A stretch of DNA of 62,289 nt, from the NCBI RefSeq assembly GCF_000695795.1, contig NZ_JNCA01000023.1, positions 1 through 62,289 on the forward strand, read 5' to 3'. Of the stretch, positions 50,200 to 58,768 are shown in pieces. Below the pieces are notes generated by a model. The model saw only the letters and a program-made list of their open reading frames with translations. It was not told where the DNA came from and made no database searches. Within the stretch, counting starts at the first letter, position 1. Each line of letters starts with the position of its first letter. This DNA comes from Flavobacterium seoulense. Lineage in GTDB: Bacteria > Bacteroidota > Bacteroidia > Flavobacteriales > Flavobacteriaceae. The position numbers and the translations under genes were made by a program.

Positions 50200-50304
50200 A
50201 AATTACTTAGAAAAAAGCGTTTTTGTTGATTTAAAAATAAGCTTGCTTCTTTTTATGAGAATCTTATTTTTTGAATAAAAAATTGATGAGATTCTTAGTA
50301 GTAA

Positions 50305-50859
50305 TTATTCTTGTTCGAATTCTTCATACATTTTTAACAACTGATTTACTGTATTCCAGTTGCGAATTGTAGCAGTAAGATTCAATTTCTTTTCGATATA
50401 TTTTTGATCTAATCTGGTTTTTCCAGCCGAAACTGCATATTTAATATAAATTCTGTTTTTATCAATATGCACTTCATCAGGTTTTACCTGACTCATTTTA
50501 AGATCATGAATGCGGTCTTTGTGTAATTCTGTAGATACAAAAGCAACATATAGTTTTTTAGTATCGGGCTCTTTTTCTTTTAGAAAAATATTATTGTTCA
50601 AGCAGGAAACTAAATCTTCTTTATTGATAACTACAACTGGAACATCGTGACCAAAAATTTTGAAAATTTCCTGCTTGATTTTGAAACCTACTGCTGCCGG
50701 ATTTTCTTCATCGGTGGTTACAAATACATTTCCGGACTGAATGTAAGTTTTGACATTAGTATAACCAATGTTTTCGAGCATTTTTTGCAAGGCTTCCATT
50801 TTCATCATGTTATGTCCCGAAACATTGATTCCGCGAAGTAAAGCTAGGTGTGTAGTCAT
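50305..50859 (-). CDS. DUF1697 family protein
   Basis: 184 aa, cytoplasmic. The family signature THLALLRGINVSGHNMMKME is at the start, followed by NVKTYIQSGNVFV. DUF1697 proteins are widespread with no firmly established function; the fold is ferredoxin-like. It starts 16 bases after the stop of the HAD gene upstream on the same strand, so the three genes 52167-50305 may form one unit. Confidence 0.85.
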   Translation of the reverse strand: MTTHLALLRGINVSGHNMMKMEALQKMLENIGYTNVKTYIQSGNVFVTTDEENPAAVGFKIKQEIFKIFGHDVPVVVINKEDLVSCLNNNIFLKEKEPDTKKLYVAFVSTELHKDRIHDLKMSQVKPDEVHIDKNRIYIKYAVSAGKTRLDQKYIEKKLNLTATIRNWNTVNQLLKMYEEFEQE

Positions 50860-50875
50860 TTTTATTTCGAATAAT

Positions 50876-51511
50876 TTATTGTAAAAGTAAATCTAAATTA
50901 GCCATATCATCAAATAACGGAATGTTCATTTGCTGTAAAATCTGAAAATTAGCCTCATTGGTAAAACCAAAAACATCAAAACCACCTGATAATGCCGCCT
51001 GAACTCCTGCGGGACTATCTTCAATTACGACACAATCCTCAACCTGAAATCCCATAGTTTTGGCTGCATGAAGATACAATTCAGGATTGGGTTTCCAGCT
51101 TTTGATGTCGTAAGCACTAAAAATATTTCCGTCAAAACGATCAATCAATTTAGCGGTGGTTAAATTAAGTCTGATTTTATCGGCAGGACCATTCGATGCT
51201 ACGCCAACAGGAACTTTGATTTTTGCTAATAATTCATGAATTCCTTTTGTAGGCTGTAATTCTTTTTGAAAAGCTTCAAAAGTGCGGTCTCTGAAATCTA
51301 TTTCAAAATTATCAGGCAATTTTTTCTTAGCTAATTCAGCAATGTAGTCAAAACAAAATTCGAGTGATTTTCCTAAAAATAATTGATGCGCATAATTTTC
51401 ATCAATGTTTGCACCGTGTGATTCAGCCATTCGGACTAAAGTACCTATCGAAATGGCTTCGCTATCCACCAGCACACCGTCACAATCAAAAATAATACAT
51501 TTGTATTTCAT
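50876..51511 (-). CDS. HAD-superfamily hydrolase, beta-phosphoglucomutase-like
   Basis: 211 aa from the ATG complementary to 51509-51511; the open frame runs into the upstream gene but the HAD fold begins right at MKYKCIIFDCDGVLVDSEA. Motif I is DCDGV with the nucleophilic Asp. Motif II is VASNGP, Lys lies in SWKPNPELY, and motif IV is VIEDSPAGVQAA. Subfamily IA phosphatase/phosphomutase (YieH/sugar-phosphatase type). Sugar phosphate is the likely substrate but not specified by sequence. Confidence 0.83.
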   Translation of the reverse strand: MKYKCIIFDCDGVLVDSEAISIGTLVRMAESHGANIDENYAHQLFLGKSLEFCFDYIAELAKKKLPDNFEIDFRDRTFEAFQKELQPTKGIHELLAKIKVPVGVASNGPADKIRLNLTTAKLIDRFDGNIFSAYDIKSWKPNPELYLHAAKTMGFQVEDCVVIEDSPAGVQAALSGGFDVFGFTNEANFQILQQMNIPLFDDMANLDLLLQ

Positions 51512-51519
51512 GTTTTTAA

Positions 51520-52167
51520 TTATAAAAGTTCCAATAGTTCTAATGGATGATTGATAATAGTTTGAGCACCTTCGGCAAGTAATTCTTCTTTTGGACGATA
51601 ACCCCAAAGCACGCCTACAGCATACATATTTGCGTTTTTGGCTGTTTGCATATCAATTCCTGAATCGCCTACATAAAGTACTTCTTCAGGCAAACAACCT
51701 AAATCGGCACTGATTTGAATGGCAGCTGCAGGATTAGGTTTTTTAGTAGCTTCACTTTTTAAACCCATTACAATTTCGAAATAATCAGGAAATAGTGAAA
51801 GTCCTATTTTCTTTGTCAGTTCATCAGCCTTGTTCGATAAAATAGCAAGTTTAATATTTCTTGATTTTAATTCCTCCAGAAGTTCTATAATTCCATCATA
51901 AGCAGCGGTTTTATGAATACAATTGTCCCGATAAACAGTTACCATTGATTCAAAAGTTGTGTTAATACTTATTTCATCTTTACAGCTTTCAGGAAGCGCT
52001 TTTGTAACCAGATTTCTAAGTCCGCTGCCTATAAAGTCATTAATAACTTCATAACTGTGCGTAGGGAAATTTTGCTCGCTGAGTACTTTATTTATCGAAT
52101 CGGCAATGTCTATTAGTGAGTTAACAAGTGTTCCGTCTAAGTCGAACAGGACTGCTTTGAATTTCAT
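51520..52167 (-). CDS. HAD phosphatase, phosphoglycolate phosphatase-like
   Basis: 215 aa. Motifs: FDLDGTLVNS (I), ILSNKADE (II), KKPNPAAA (Lys) and YVGDSGIDMQTAKNA (IV). The GDSGIDMQTA motif and size are typical of Gph, which removes phosphate from 2-phosphoglycolate formed during DNA repair. General sugar-phosphatase activity is possible. The gene ends 8 bases before the following HAD gene; these are two separate HAD proteins rather than a fusion. Confidence 0.82.
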   Translation of the reverse strand: MKFKAVLFDLDGTLVNSLIDIADSINKVLSEQNFPTHSYEVINDFIGSGLRNLVTKALPESCKDEISINTTFESMVTVYRDNCIHKTAAYDGIIELLEELKSRNIKLAILSNKADELTKKIGLSLFPDYFEIVMGLKSEATKKPNPAAAIQISADLGCLPEEVLYVGDSGIDMQTAKNANMYAVGVLWGYRPKEELLAEGAQTIINHPLELLELL

Positions 52168-52281
52168 GATTTTGAAAGTTAAATGTTAAGGGTTAGATGT
52201 TAGAAGTTGGGAGTGTATCAATTTTTATTTTGCAAAAATTCAGAAAGAAAATCACTTAGTAAATCTTTGCGTAAAAATAAA

Positions 52282-53301
52282 TTACTTTTTATCGACTGTA
52301 ATTCTATTTTCTCTATTAGCTAATTCCCAGGCAATATTAAAAGCAAGTTGCGTTCTTTTTTCTAAAGCATCGTATTCGATTTTATCAGGAGTATCGGTTT
52401 TTCGATGGTAATCGGCATGAACGCCATTAAAAATAAAAACAGAAGGAATTCCGTTTTTTGCAAAATTGTAATGATCAGAACGCTCGTAAAAATGATTTGG
52501 ATCATTGCGGGCATTGAACCTGAAATCCAAATCTAACTGAACATATTTTTCGTTTACCGAAGTACATATTTGGTGTAATTCACTTGAAAGTCGGTCTGCT
52601 CCAATCAAATAAACATAGTTATTCGTGTTAGGATGAATATCATCACGACGTCCTATCATATCGATATTGATATTAGCAACGGTATTTTTTAAAGGAAATA
52701 ATGGATTTTCGCTGTAGTAACGTGAACCGTGTAAACCATGTTCTTCGGCAGTAACGTGCAGAAATAAAATAGAACGTTTAGGGCCGTTGCCGTCTTTTTT
52801 AGCTAATTGAAAAGCCTGAGCCATTTCGAGCAAAGCCACTGTTCCTGAGCCATCATCGTCAGCTCCGTTGAAAATGGCATCTTTTTTAGTTCCCACATGA
52901 TCGTAATGTGCCGAGATTACTATAACTTCATCAGGTTTTTCAGTCCCTTCAATGTAGGCCCAAATATTTTCTGAATCGGCTAAATTTTGATTGCGTTTAG
53001 CATTTAAAAAAGTGGCAGGAACGGGTTGATAGAAATTTTGCGCTCCTTTAGGAAAAGAAATTTTATCTTTTTGATATTCACTAATCAGGTATTTACCTGC
53101 TTTTTTTTGTCCAATAGAACCTGTTTCTCTTCCTTCCATTGAATCACTTGCTACAATGTAAAGGTGTTTTTTTAATTCTTCGGCGGTTATTGTTTTACTG
53201 TATTTTACAGGTTCAAATGCTGCTTTGGTCGTTTTGATGTCTTTTGTTCCCTGACAAGAAGTTAAACCAATAAGAGCAAGGAGATAAAGTAGGTTTTTCA
53301 T
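52282..53301 (-). CDS. M28 family aminopeptidase, lipoprotein
   Basis: 339 aa. Leader MKNLLYLLALIGLTSC has lipobox LTSC (Cys16). Zinc-site residues of M28 peptidases are visible: SAHYDHVG (His), NGADDDGSG (bridging Asp), TAEEHGLHG (Glu-Glu), NIDMIGR (Asp) and a His near the C-terminus (VHADYHRKTDTPDKI). It would trim N-terminal residues from peptides in the cell envelope. Divergent from the ornithine aminotransferase gene. Confidence 0.88.
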   Translation of the reverse strand: MKNLLYLLALIGLTSCQGTKDIKTTKAAFEPVKYSKTITAEELKKHLYIVASDSMEGRETGSIGQKKAGKYLISEYQKDKISFPKGAQNFYQPVPATFLNAKRNQNLADSENIWAYIEGTEKPDEVIVISAHYDHVGTKKDAIFNGADDDGSGTVALLEMAQAFQLAKKDGNGPKRSILFLHVTAEEHGLHGSRYYSENPLFPLKNTVANINIDMIGRRDDIHPNTNNYVYLIGADRLSSELHQICTSVNEKYVQLDLDFRFNARNDPNHFYERSDHYNFAKNGIPSVFIFNGVHADYHRKTDTPDKIEYDALEKRTQLAFNIAWELANRENRITVDKK

Positions 53302-53454
53302 TTTTTGAAACTAAACAATTAAATAAGGTAGAATTACAAATATCTGAAAAATTAATTTAATAGAAATTGAGATTAACTTTTCATATTCAAAAAAAGCCTG
53401 ATAAAATACTTTGTTTATCGCGTTTCAATAATACGATAAGGCTTTGTTAATGGT

Positions 53455-53485
53455 TTTGATAGGCCGTAAAATATGCGTAATTTTG
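53455..53485 (+). promoter_or_regulatory. Promoter of the ornithine aminotransferase/arginase pair
   Basis: TTTG at 53455-53458, exactly 19 bases, then TAATTTTG at 53478-53485. This is a textbook Bacteroidota promoter, 25 bases before the ATG. Confidence 0.75.
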
Positions 53486-53510
53486 TAACATTAGAAGCGA
53501 TATAAATTTT

Positions 53511-54761
53511 ATGGAACAGACACAGCAAATACTTTCTTCAAAATCAGAAGCCTTAATTAATAAAGAGGATAATTACGGAGCTCATAATTACCATCCATTA
53601 CCAGTAGTTCTTGAAAGAGGAGAAGGTGTGTTTGTATGGGATGTTGATGGGAAAAAATATTATGATTTTTTATCGGCTTATTCGGCAGTGAACCAAGGAC
53701 ATTGTCATCCAAAAATTGTTGGGGCGATGGTGCAGCAGGCACAGAAATTAACACTGACTTCACGTGCTTTTTACAATGATCAATTGGGAGTTTATGAGGA
53801 ATATGTAACTAAGTATTTTGGTTTTGATAAAATATTGCCAATGAATACTGGAGCTGAAGCTGTAGAAACGGCTTTGAAATTATGTAGAAAATGGGCGTAT
53901 GAAGTAAAAGGAATTGCCGAAAATCAAGCGCAAATTATTGTTTGCGAAAATAATTTCCACGGAAGAACCACTACTATTATTTCGTTTTCGAATGACGAAA
54001 CGGCCCGCAAGAGTTTTGGTCCCTTTACAGATGGATTTATCAAAATTGAATATGATAATCTTGATGCCTTGGAAAAAGCATTGGAATCATCGAATAATAT
54101 CGCCGGATTCCTTGTAGAACCTATTCAGGGCGAAGCAGGAGTTTATGTTCCAAGCGAAGGTTATTTGGCGAAAGCCAAAGCATTGTGTGAAAAACACAAT
54201 GTTTTATTTATTGCTGACGAAGTACAAACAGGAATTGCACGTACCGGAAAATTATTAGCAGTACAACATGAAAATGTACAACCCGATATTTTAATTTTAG
54301 GAAAAGCTTTGTCAGGAGGAGTTTATCCTGTTTCCGGAGTTTTAGCTAATAATGCCATTATGAATGTCATAAAACCGGGACAACACGGTTCTACTTTTGG
54401 AGGAAATCCTGTAGCGGCAGCTGTAGCCATTGCAGCGCTGGTAGTGGTAAAAGAAGAAAAATTAGCCGAAAACGCCGAACGTCTAGGAGTAGTTTTAAGA
54501 GACGGATTGAATGCTATTGCATCCAGAAATCCTCTAATTTCTCTGGTAAGAGGAAAAGGATTGCTGAATGCTATTGTGATTGACTGTGATGAAGAATCGG
54601 ATTTGGCATGGGAAATTTGTTTAAAATTCAGAGATTATGGTTTGCTTGCCAAACCTACTCACGGAAACAAAATTCGCTTAGCACCTCCATTAGTAATAAC
54701 CGAAGATCAAATTCAGGACTGTCTTTCTATTATCGAAAAAGCATTAAACGATTTTAAATAA
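53511..54761 (+). CDS. rocD: Ornithine-oxo-acid transaminase
   Basis: PLP enzyme converting ornithine to glutamate-5-semialdehyde. 416 aa, the usual length. [19 protein letters not shown] at the start, [42 protein letters not shown] and [14 protein letters not shown] with the PLP-binding Lys all match OAT. The arginase-family gene follows after 6 bases, so together they probably form an arginine/ornithine breakdown unit driven by the consensus promoter above. Confidence 0.92.
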   Translation: MEQTQQILSSKSEALINKEDNYGAHNYHPLPVVLERGEGVFVWDVDGKKYYDFLSAYSAVNQGHCHPKIVGAMVQQAQKLTLTSRAFYNDQLGVYEEYVTKYFGFDKILPMNTGAEAVETALKLCRKWAYEVKGIAENQAQIIVCENNFHGRTTTIISFSNDETARKSFGPFTDGFIKIEYDNLDALEKALESSNNIAGFLVEPIQGEAGVYVPSEGYLAKAKALCEKHNVLFIADEVQTGIARTGKLLAVQHENVQPDILILGKALSGGVYPVSGVLANNAIMNVIKPGQHGSTFGGNPVAAAVAIAALVVVKEEKLAENAERLGVVLRDGLNAIASRNPLISLVRGKGLLNAIVIDCDEESDLAWEICLKFRDYGLLAKPTHGNKIRLAPPLVITEDQIQDCLSIIEKALNDFK

Positions 54762-54767
54762 ATCATT

Positions 54768-55730
54768 ATGGATCGGGTTGTTAAGTTAATCAAGAATCGC
54801 TCAGATATTGGTGGAGGAACTCGTGGTGCCGATTTAGGTATCGATGCATTAGAAATTGCTGCGATTAATAAGGGAAGCGAATATTTTAATCAGTTTACTT
54901 TTGAAGATGTTAAAACGCACAACGAAAGTATTTATGATAAAAACCGAAATACATTTGCTAAACGAATCGAATTTGTTTTAGAGCAATGTACCCGTGTTTC
55001 TTTTGCTGTGAAACGAAATTTAGAAGCTAATTTTTTACCTATCGTTTTGTCGGGTGATCATTCTTCGGCACTAGGGACTATTAGCGGAATTAAGGCTGTT
55101 TATCCGCATAAAACGCTTGGTGTAATCTGGATTGATGCCCATGCCGATTTGCATTCGCCTTATACTTCACCGTCGGGAAATATTCACGGCATGCCATTGG
55201 CGGCGGCCTTGTCTCTGGATAATTTGAAATGCCAAATCAATGAAGTTATTCCTGAAACCCAACAACATTGGGAAGAAATGAAACACATAGCGATTGAAGC
55301 CACTAAAATTGATCCAGAGCATTTAATTTATTTTGGCGTTCGTGATACTGAAGAAGCCGAAGACAAACAAATAGCGGAACTCGAAATAAAAAATTTCAAG
55401 GTTGACGAAGTTCGTTATAAAGGAGTTAAAGCTTCTGTAGAGAAAGCCCTGACGCAATTGGCAAATTGTGATATGATTTATATTTCGTTTGATGTCGATT
55501 CATTAGATTGTGATTTAATTTCGAATGGTACAGGAACTCCTGTTTCGAAAGGATTTGATGAGCATGAAGTAATCTCTATTATCAATCAGATTATCGCTTC
55601 CCGAAAAGTAATTTGTATCGAATTTTGCGAAATCAATCCGCTTTTGGATACTAAAGGCAACAAAATGGCTGAAACTGCTTTTGAGATTTTAGAGCAAATC
55701 ACGTCCAGTTTGGTTTTACCTAATGAGTAG
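54768..55730 (+). CDS. Arginase/ureohydrolase family enzyme
   Basis: 320 aa, cytoplasmic manganese hydrolase. The metal-binding motifs GDHSSALG, IDAHADLHSP and SFDVDSLD are complete. TSPSGNIHGMPLA is the arginase-type loop, and it is directly downstream of rocD. Arginase (arginine to ornithine and urea) is therefore the best call; agmatinase or formimidoylglutamase is less likely. The C-terminus ends near FCEINPLLDTKGNKMAETA, as in arginases. Confidence 0.88.
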   Translation: MDRVVKLIKNRSDIGGGTRGADLGIDALEIAAINKGSEYFNQFTFEDVKTHNESIYDKNRNTFAKRIEFVLEQCTRVSFAVKRNLEANFLPIVLSGDHSSALGTISGIKAVYPHKTLGVIWIDAHADLHSPYTSPSGNIHGMPLAAALSLDNLKCQINEVIPETQQHWEEMKHIAIEATKIDPEHLIYFGVRDTEEAEDKQIAELEIKNFKVDEVRYKGVKASVEKALTQLANCDMIYISFDVDSLDCDLISNGTGTPVSKGFDEHEVISIINQIIASRKVICIEFCEINPLLDTKGNKMAETAFEILEQITSSLVLPNE

Positions 55731-55901
55731 TTTATCAATATAATTCTAAATGTTTTAAACTAACTTCTATTTTCGTTTTAAGAATTTATATCAAAAAACA
55801 GTGAATTATTTGTTTTTTCGCAAATAATGAAGAGTTAATTTAAAATATTACATTTCGCTGTATAAAACCGTTATTTTATAACAATACTAATCAGAATTAC
55901 G

Positions 55902-55909
55902 TATATTTG
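55902..55909 (+). promoter_or_regulatory. -7 box of the molybdenum-cofactor operon
   Basis: TATATTTG, 37 bases before the moeA ATG. No good -33 element is visible at 19-20 bases upstream, hinting that an activator may be needed or that the promoter is weak. Confidence 0.55.
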
Positions 55910-55911
55910 CA

Positions 55912-55927
55912 TAAGTATTAATACTTA
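55912..55927. promoter_or_regulatory. Crp/Fnr operator candidate at the moeA promoter
   Basis: TAAGTATTAATACTTA, a 16-bp perfect palindrome identical to the centre of the 38-bp palindrome at the Crp/Fnr gene. It starts 2 bases after the -7 box and so covers the expected transcription start, a position typical of repression. Confidence 0.65.
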
Positions 55928-55945
55928 GTTTTAAAATTCGATTTT

Positions 55946-57118
55946 ATGATTCAAGTAGCCGAGGCTTTAAATATAATCGCTGAGAATATTTCTAAAATGC
56001 CAATTGTAAAAATCAAAGTGAGCAAATCACTAGGATATGTTTTGGCAGAAGCAGTTTATTCTCCAATACATATGCCACCTTTTCGTCAGTCGGCGATGGA
56101 TGGTTATGCGTTTACACACAGTGATTTAAAACAATTTGAAGTGGTAAATACATCTCAGGCTGGGGATTTCTTAGATGAAAAAATTGAAAAGAATCAGGCT
56201 GTTCGCATTTTTACCGGTGCTTTTGTTCCCGATGATACTGATACGGTGGTGATGCAGGAACATACCAGAAGAACGGATCATTTGCTTCAAATTGAAAAAA
56301 TGCCGGTTGCAGGGGCAAATGTTCGTGAAAAAGGAGAGCAAATCAAGAAAGGCGAATTGGTTTTTGATGCGGGTACAGTAATTAGCCCTGCGGCTGTTGG
56401 TTTTTTAGCCTGTTTGGGAATTACAAAAATCAAAGTATATGATAAACCAAAAGTAGCCATTTTGGTTACGGGAAATGAATTAGTGCCGGCTGGAAAGAAA
56501 TTACCAAAAGGAAAGATTTACGAAAGTAATTCGCTAATGATTGAAGCTGCTTTGAAAACAGTTGGAATTAAGAAAACGAGTATTTTCAAGGTTAAAGATA
56601 GTTTAAAAAAGACAATTCTCTCAGTAGAAAGCTGTTTGGCTAATTTTGATGTAGTATTAATTTCAGGCGGAATTTCAGTTGGTGATTATGATTATGTCAA
56701 AGAAGCTTTGTTGAAAAACGGAGTGACCGAGTTGTTTTATAAGATTAATCAAAAACCGGGGAAGCCTTTGTTTTTTGGAACAAAAGAAAATAAGATTGTC
56801 TTTGCTTTACCGGGAAATCCGGCTTCGTCACTGACTTGTTTTTATGTTTATACTTTGCCGGCTTTGAAAAAGTTAATGGGATTTGATATTATCTACTTGC
56901 AGGAAATAAAGCGAAAAATAAATACGCCTTTTAAAAATACATCTGGAAAAACCTTGTTTTTAAAAGCCTTGTATGATGATGATAATGTGACTGTTTTAGA
57001 AAGTCAGAGTTCGGCCATGTTAAATACTTTTGCCGTTGCGAATGGCTTAATTGTTGTGCCACATTATGTTACAGCTATTGAAGCTCAGGAAGAAGTTGTA
57101 ATTTTGCCTTTTAATTAA
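55946..57118 (+). CDS. moeA: Molybdopterin molybdenumtransferase
   Basis: Inserts molybdate into adenylylated molybdopterin. 390 aa with PPFRQSAMDGYAF at the start, IFTGAFVPDDTDTVVMQE, LVTGNELVPAGKKLPKGKIYESN and SGGISVGDYDYVKEAL (MPT-binding), ALPGNPASSLTCFYVY, and the C-terminal beta domain IV. First gene of the cofactor operon, 6 bases before mobA. Confidence 0.93.
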   Translation: MIQVAEALNIIAENISKMPIVKIKVSKSLGYVLAEAVYSPIHMPPFRQSAMDGYAFTHSDLKQFEVVNTSQAGDFLDEKIEKNQAVRIFTGAFVPDDTDTVVMQEHTRRTDHLLQIEKMPVAGANVREKGEQIKKGELVFDAGTVISPAAVGFLACLGITKIKVYDKPKVAILVTGNELVPAGKKLPKGKIYESNSLMIEAALKTVGIKKTSIFKVKDSLKKTILSVESCLANFDVVLISGGISVGDYDYVKEALLKNGVTELFYKINQKPGKPLFFGTKENKIVFALPGNPASSLTCFYVYTLPALKKLMGFDIIYLQEIKRKINTPFKNTSGKTLFLKALYDDDNVTVLESQSSAMLNTFAVANGLIVVPHYVTAIEAQEEVVILPFN

Positions 57119-57124
57119 AAGAAA

Positions 57125-57697
57125 ATGAAAAAAGTAACGGTATCAATTCTTTGTGGAGGTAAAAGCAGCCGAATGCAATCGGAGAAAGGATTGGTGCTTT
57201 TTCAGGGGAGGCCGTTTATTGAACATATTATTGCAGCGGCGTTGCCCATTAGTAAGGAAATACAATTAGTGACAAATACATCTTATTATGATTATTTGCA
57301 CTATAAAAAAATAAAAGATATTGAATTAGATAAAGGACCTATTGGCGGAATTTACTCGGCTTTGGTTCATTCGGAATCAGAAATCAATTTGATATTAAGT
57401 TGTGATATTCCTTTAATTTCGACTGAATTATTATCGGAATTGATAACAAAACATACAACGGATTTTGAAATTTCTGTTTTTTCAGATGTTAATAAAATCC
57501 ATCCCTTGATAGGAATTTATTCGAAGAAAATAATTCCGATTTTGAAAAAGGCGATAGAAGAAAATGATTTAAAAATGATGCGCTTTTTAGAAAAAGTGAA
57601 TCACCAAATAATTGAAGTTGTGGGAGAGAAAAGCAAGCAATTTAGAAATGTGAATTCGCCTGCCGAATTAAATGAACTGAATACCAATTTATACTGA
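57125..57697 (+). CDS. mobA: Molybdenum cofactor guanylyltransferase
   Basis: Attaches GMP to Mo-molybdopterin, giving the bis-MGD form used by nitrate reductases and other DMSO-reductase-family enzymes. 190 aa. LCGGKSSRMQSEKG is the nucleotide-binding loop, DKGPIGGIYSAL and SCDIPLIS are the other MobA motifs. Its presence in the operon implies that a bis-MGD enzyme is made by this organism. Confidence 0.88.
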   Translation: MKKVTVSILCGGKSSRMQSEKGLVLFQGRPFIEHIIAAALPISKEIQLVTNTSYYDYLHYKKIKDIELDKGPIGGIYSALVHSESEINLILSCDIPLISTELLSELITKHTTDFEISVFSDVNKIHPLIGIYSKKIIPILKKAIEENDLKMMRFLEKVNHQIIEVVGEKSKQFRNVNSPAELNELNTNLY

Positions 57698-57702
57698 AGA
57701 AT

Positions 57703-58503
57703 ATGAAGAATGCTAACACACCAAAGTTGACAATTGTAGGGGCTGGTCCCGGCGATGTGGAATTAATTACCATCAAAGCCATCAAAGCCTTAGGAGATGC
57801 TGATGTAGTGCTTTATGATGCACTTGTGAATGAAGACTTATTGCAATATGCTGCTGCAGGAACTGAAATAGTTTTTGTGGGGAAACGTTTTGGTTGTCAC
57901 GCATATACTCAGGATCAAATAAACGAATTGATTGTGGTTATGGCGCAAAAACACGGTCATGTGGTGCGATTAAAAGGAGGAGATCCGTTTGTTTTTGGTA
58001 GAGGAAGTGAAGAAATTGAATTTGCTCAAAAACATGGTTTGCAAACGGCTATTGTTCCGGGAATATCTTCGGCTTTAGGAGTTCCGGCTTCAAATGGAAT
58101 CAGTTTAACACAACGCGGAATTTCAGAAAGTTTTTGGGTAATTACAGGAACCACTTCGGCACATAAATTATCTACAGACGTTAGTTTGGCAGCACAATCG
58201 TCGGCTACAGTGGTGATTTTGATGGGAATGAATAAACTGGACGAAATTGTATCTATTTATCAAAACAATAGAACCGATGATTTACCGGTTGCTATCATTC
58301 AAAACGGAACCAAGGATACTCAGAAAAAAGTAATAGGAACGGTAAGTACCATTAATAAATTAGTTGCTGAACACAAACTGGCTTCGCCGGCAATTATTGT
58401 GATAGGTGAGGTGGTGAATCATACTTCTGAACTTGCTGTTTTTACTAAAGCGGCTTATACTGAAGACGAATTTATTTTTCAAAATTTAAATGTAATCGAA
58501 TAA
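57703..58503 (+). CDS. cobA: Uroporphyrinogen-III C-methyltransferase
   Basis: Makes precorrin-2, the precursor of siroheme (and B12), with two SAM-dependent methylations. 266 aa: VGAGPGDVELITIKAIKAL at the N-terminus, VVRLKGGDPFVFGRGSEE, IVPGISSALGVPASNGISLTQRG, and the second-domain VIILMGMNKL-like stretch. A standalone SUMT without CysG domains. Placed inside a Moco operon, it links the operon to siroheme-containing nitrite or sulfite reductase. The stop overlaps the moaD start (58503). Confidence 0.92.
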   Translation: MKNANTPKLTIVGAGPGDVELITIKAIKALGDADVVLYDALVNEDLLQYAAAGTEIVFVGKRFGCHAYTQDQINELIVVMAQKHGHVVRLKGGDPFVFGRGSEEIEFAQKHGLQTAIVPGISSALGVPASNGISLTQRGISESFWVITGTTSAHKLSTDVSLAAQSSATVVILMGMNKLDEIVSIYQNNRTDDLPVAIIQNGTKDTQKKVIGTVSTINKLVAEHKLASPAIIVIGEVVNHTSELAVFTKAAYTEDEFIFQNLNVIE

Positions 58504-58739
58504 TGCTAAGTGTAAAATATTTTGGTGCTGTAGCCGAGAAAACAAAGGTTCAAGGAGAGAATATTCCTTTTTCTAATTTATCTTTACAGGAATTAGTAGA
58601 TGAATTAGAACAAAAATACGATTTGGCTTCGCTTTCTTATAGTATTGCGGTCAATCAAAAACTGGTACAAGACAAAAACAGTTACATGTTAATGACTAAT
58701 GATGTTGTTGCTTTATTACCTCCATTTGCCGGAGGTTAA
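58503..58739 (+). CDS. moaD: Molybdopterin synthase small subunit
   Basis: 78 aa ubiquitin-fold sulfur carrier. It ends in LLPPFAGG; the C-terminal Gly-Gly is adenylylated and thiocarboxylated, then donates sulfur to precursor Z together with MoaE. YFGAVAEKTKVQ at the start is typical. Overlaps the cobA stop by one base. Confidence 0.93.
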   Translation: MLSVKYFGAVAEKTKVQGENIPFSNLSLQELVDELEQKYDLASLSYSIAVNQKLVQDKNSYMLMTNDVVALLPPFAGG

Positions 58740-58768
58740 AAAAAACAATTTCTTAATTGGTAGCAATT

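Noticed and set aside
51512..51607. 32-residue extension of the HAD hydrolase into the upstream HAD gene
   Set aside because: HAD motif I starts directly at the internal ATG; the extension is low-quality and overlaps the neighbouring gene.
53393..53445. AAAGCCT/AGGCTTT hairpin between divergent genes
   Set aside because: Short arms with a 39-base loop, in a place where no terminator is expected; probably chance.
55805..55828. ATTATTTG/CAAATAAT hairpin after the arginase-family gene
   Set aside because: Eight A/T-rich pairs and no T run behind it; too weak to call a terminator.
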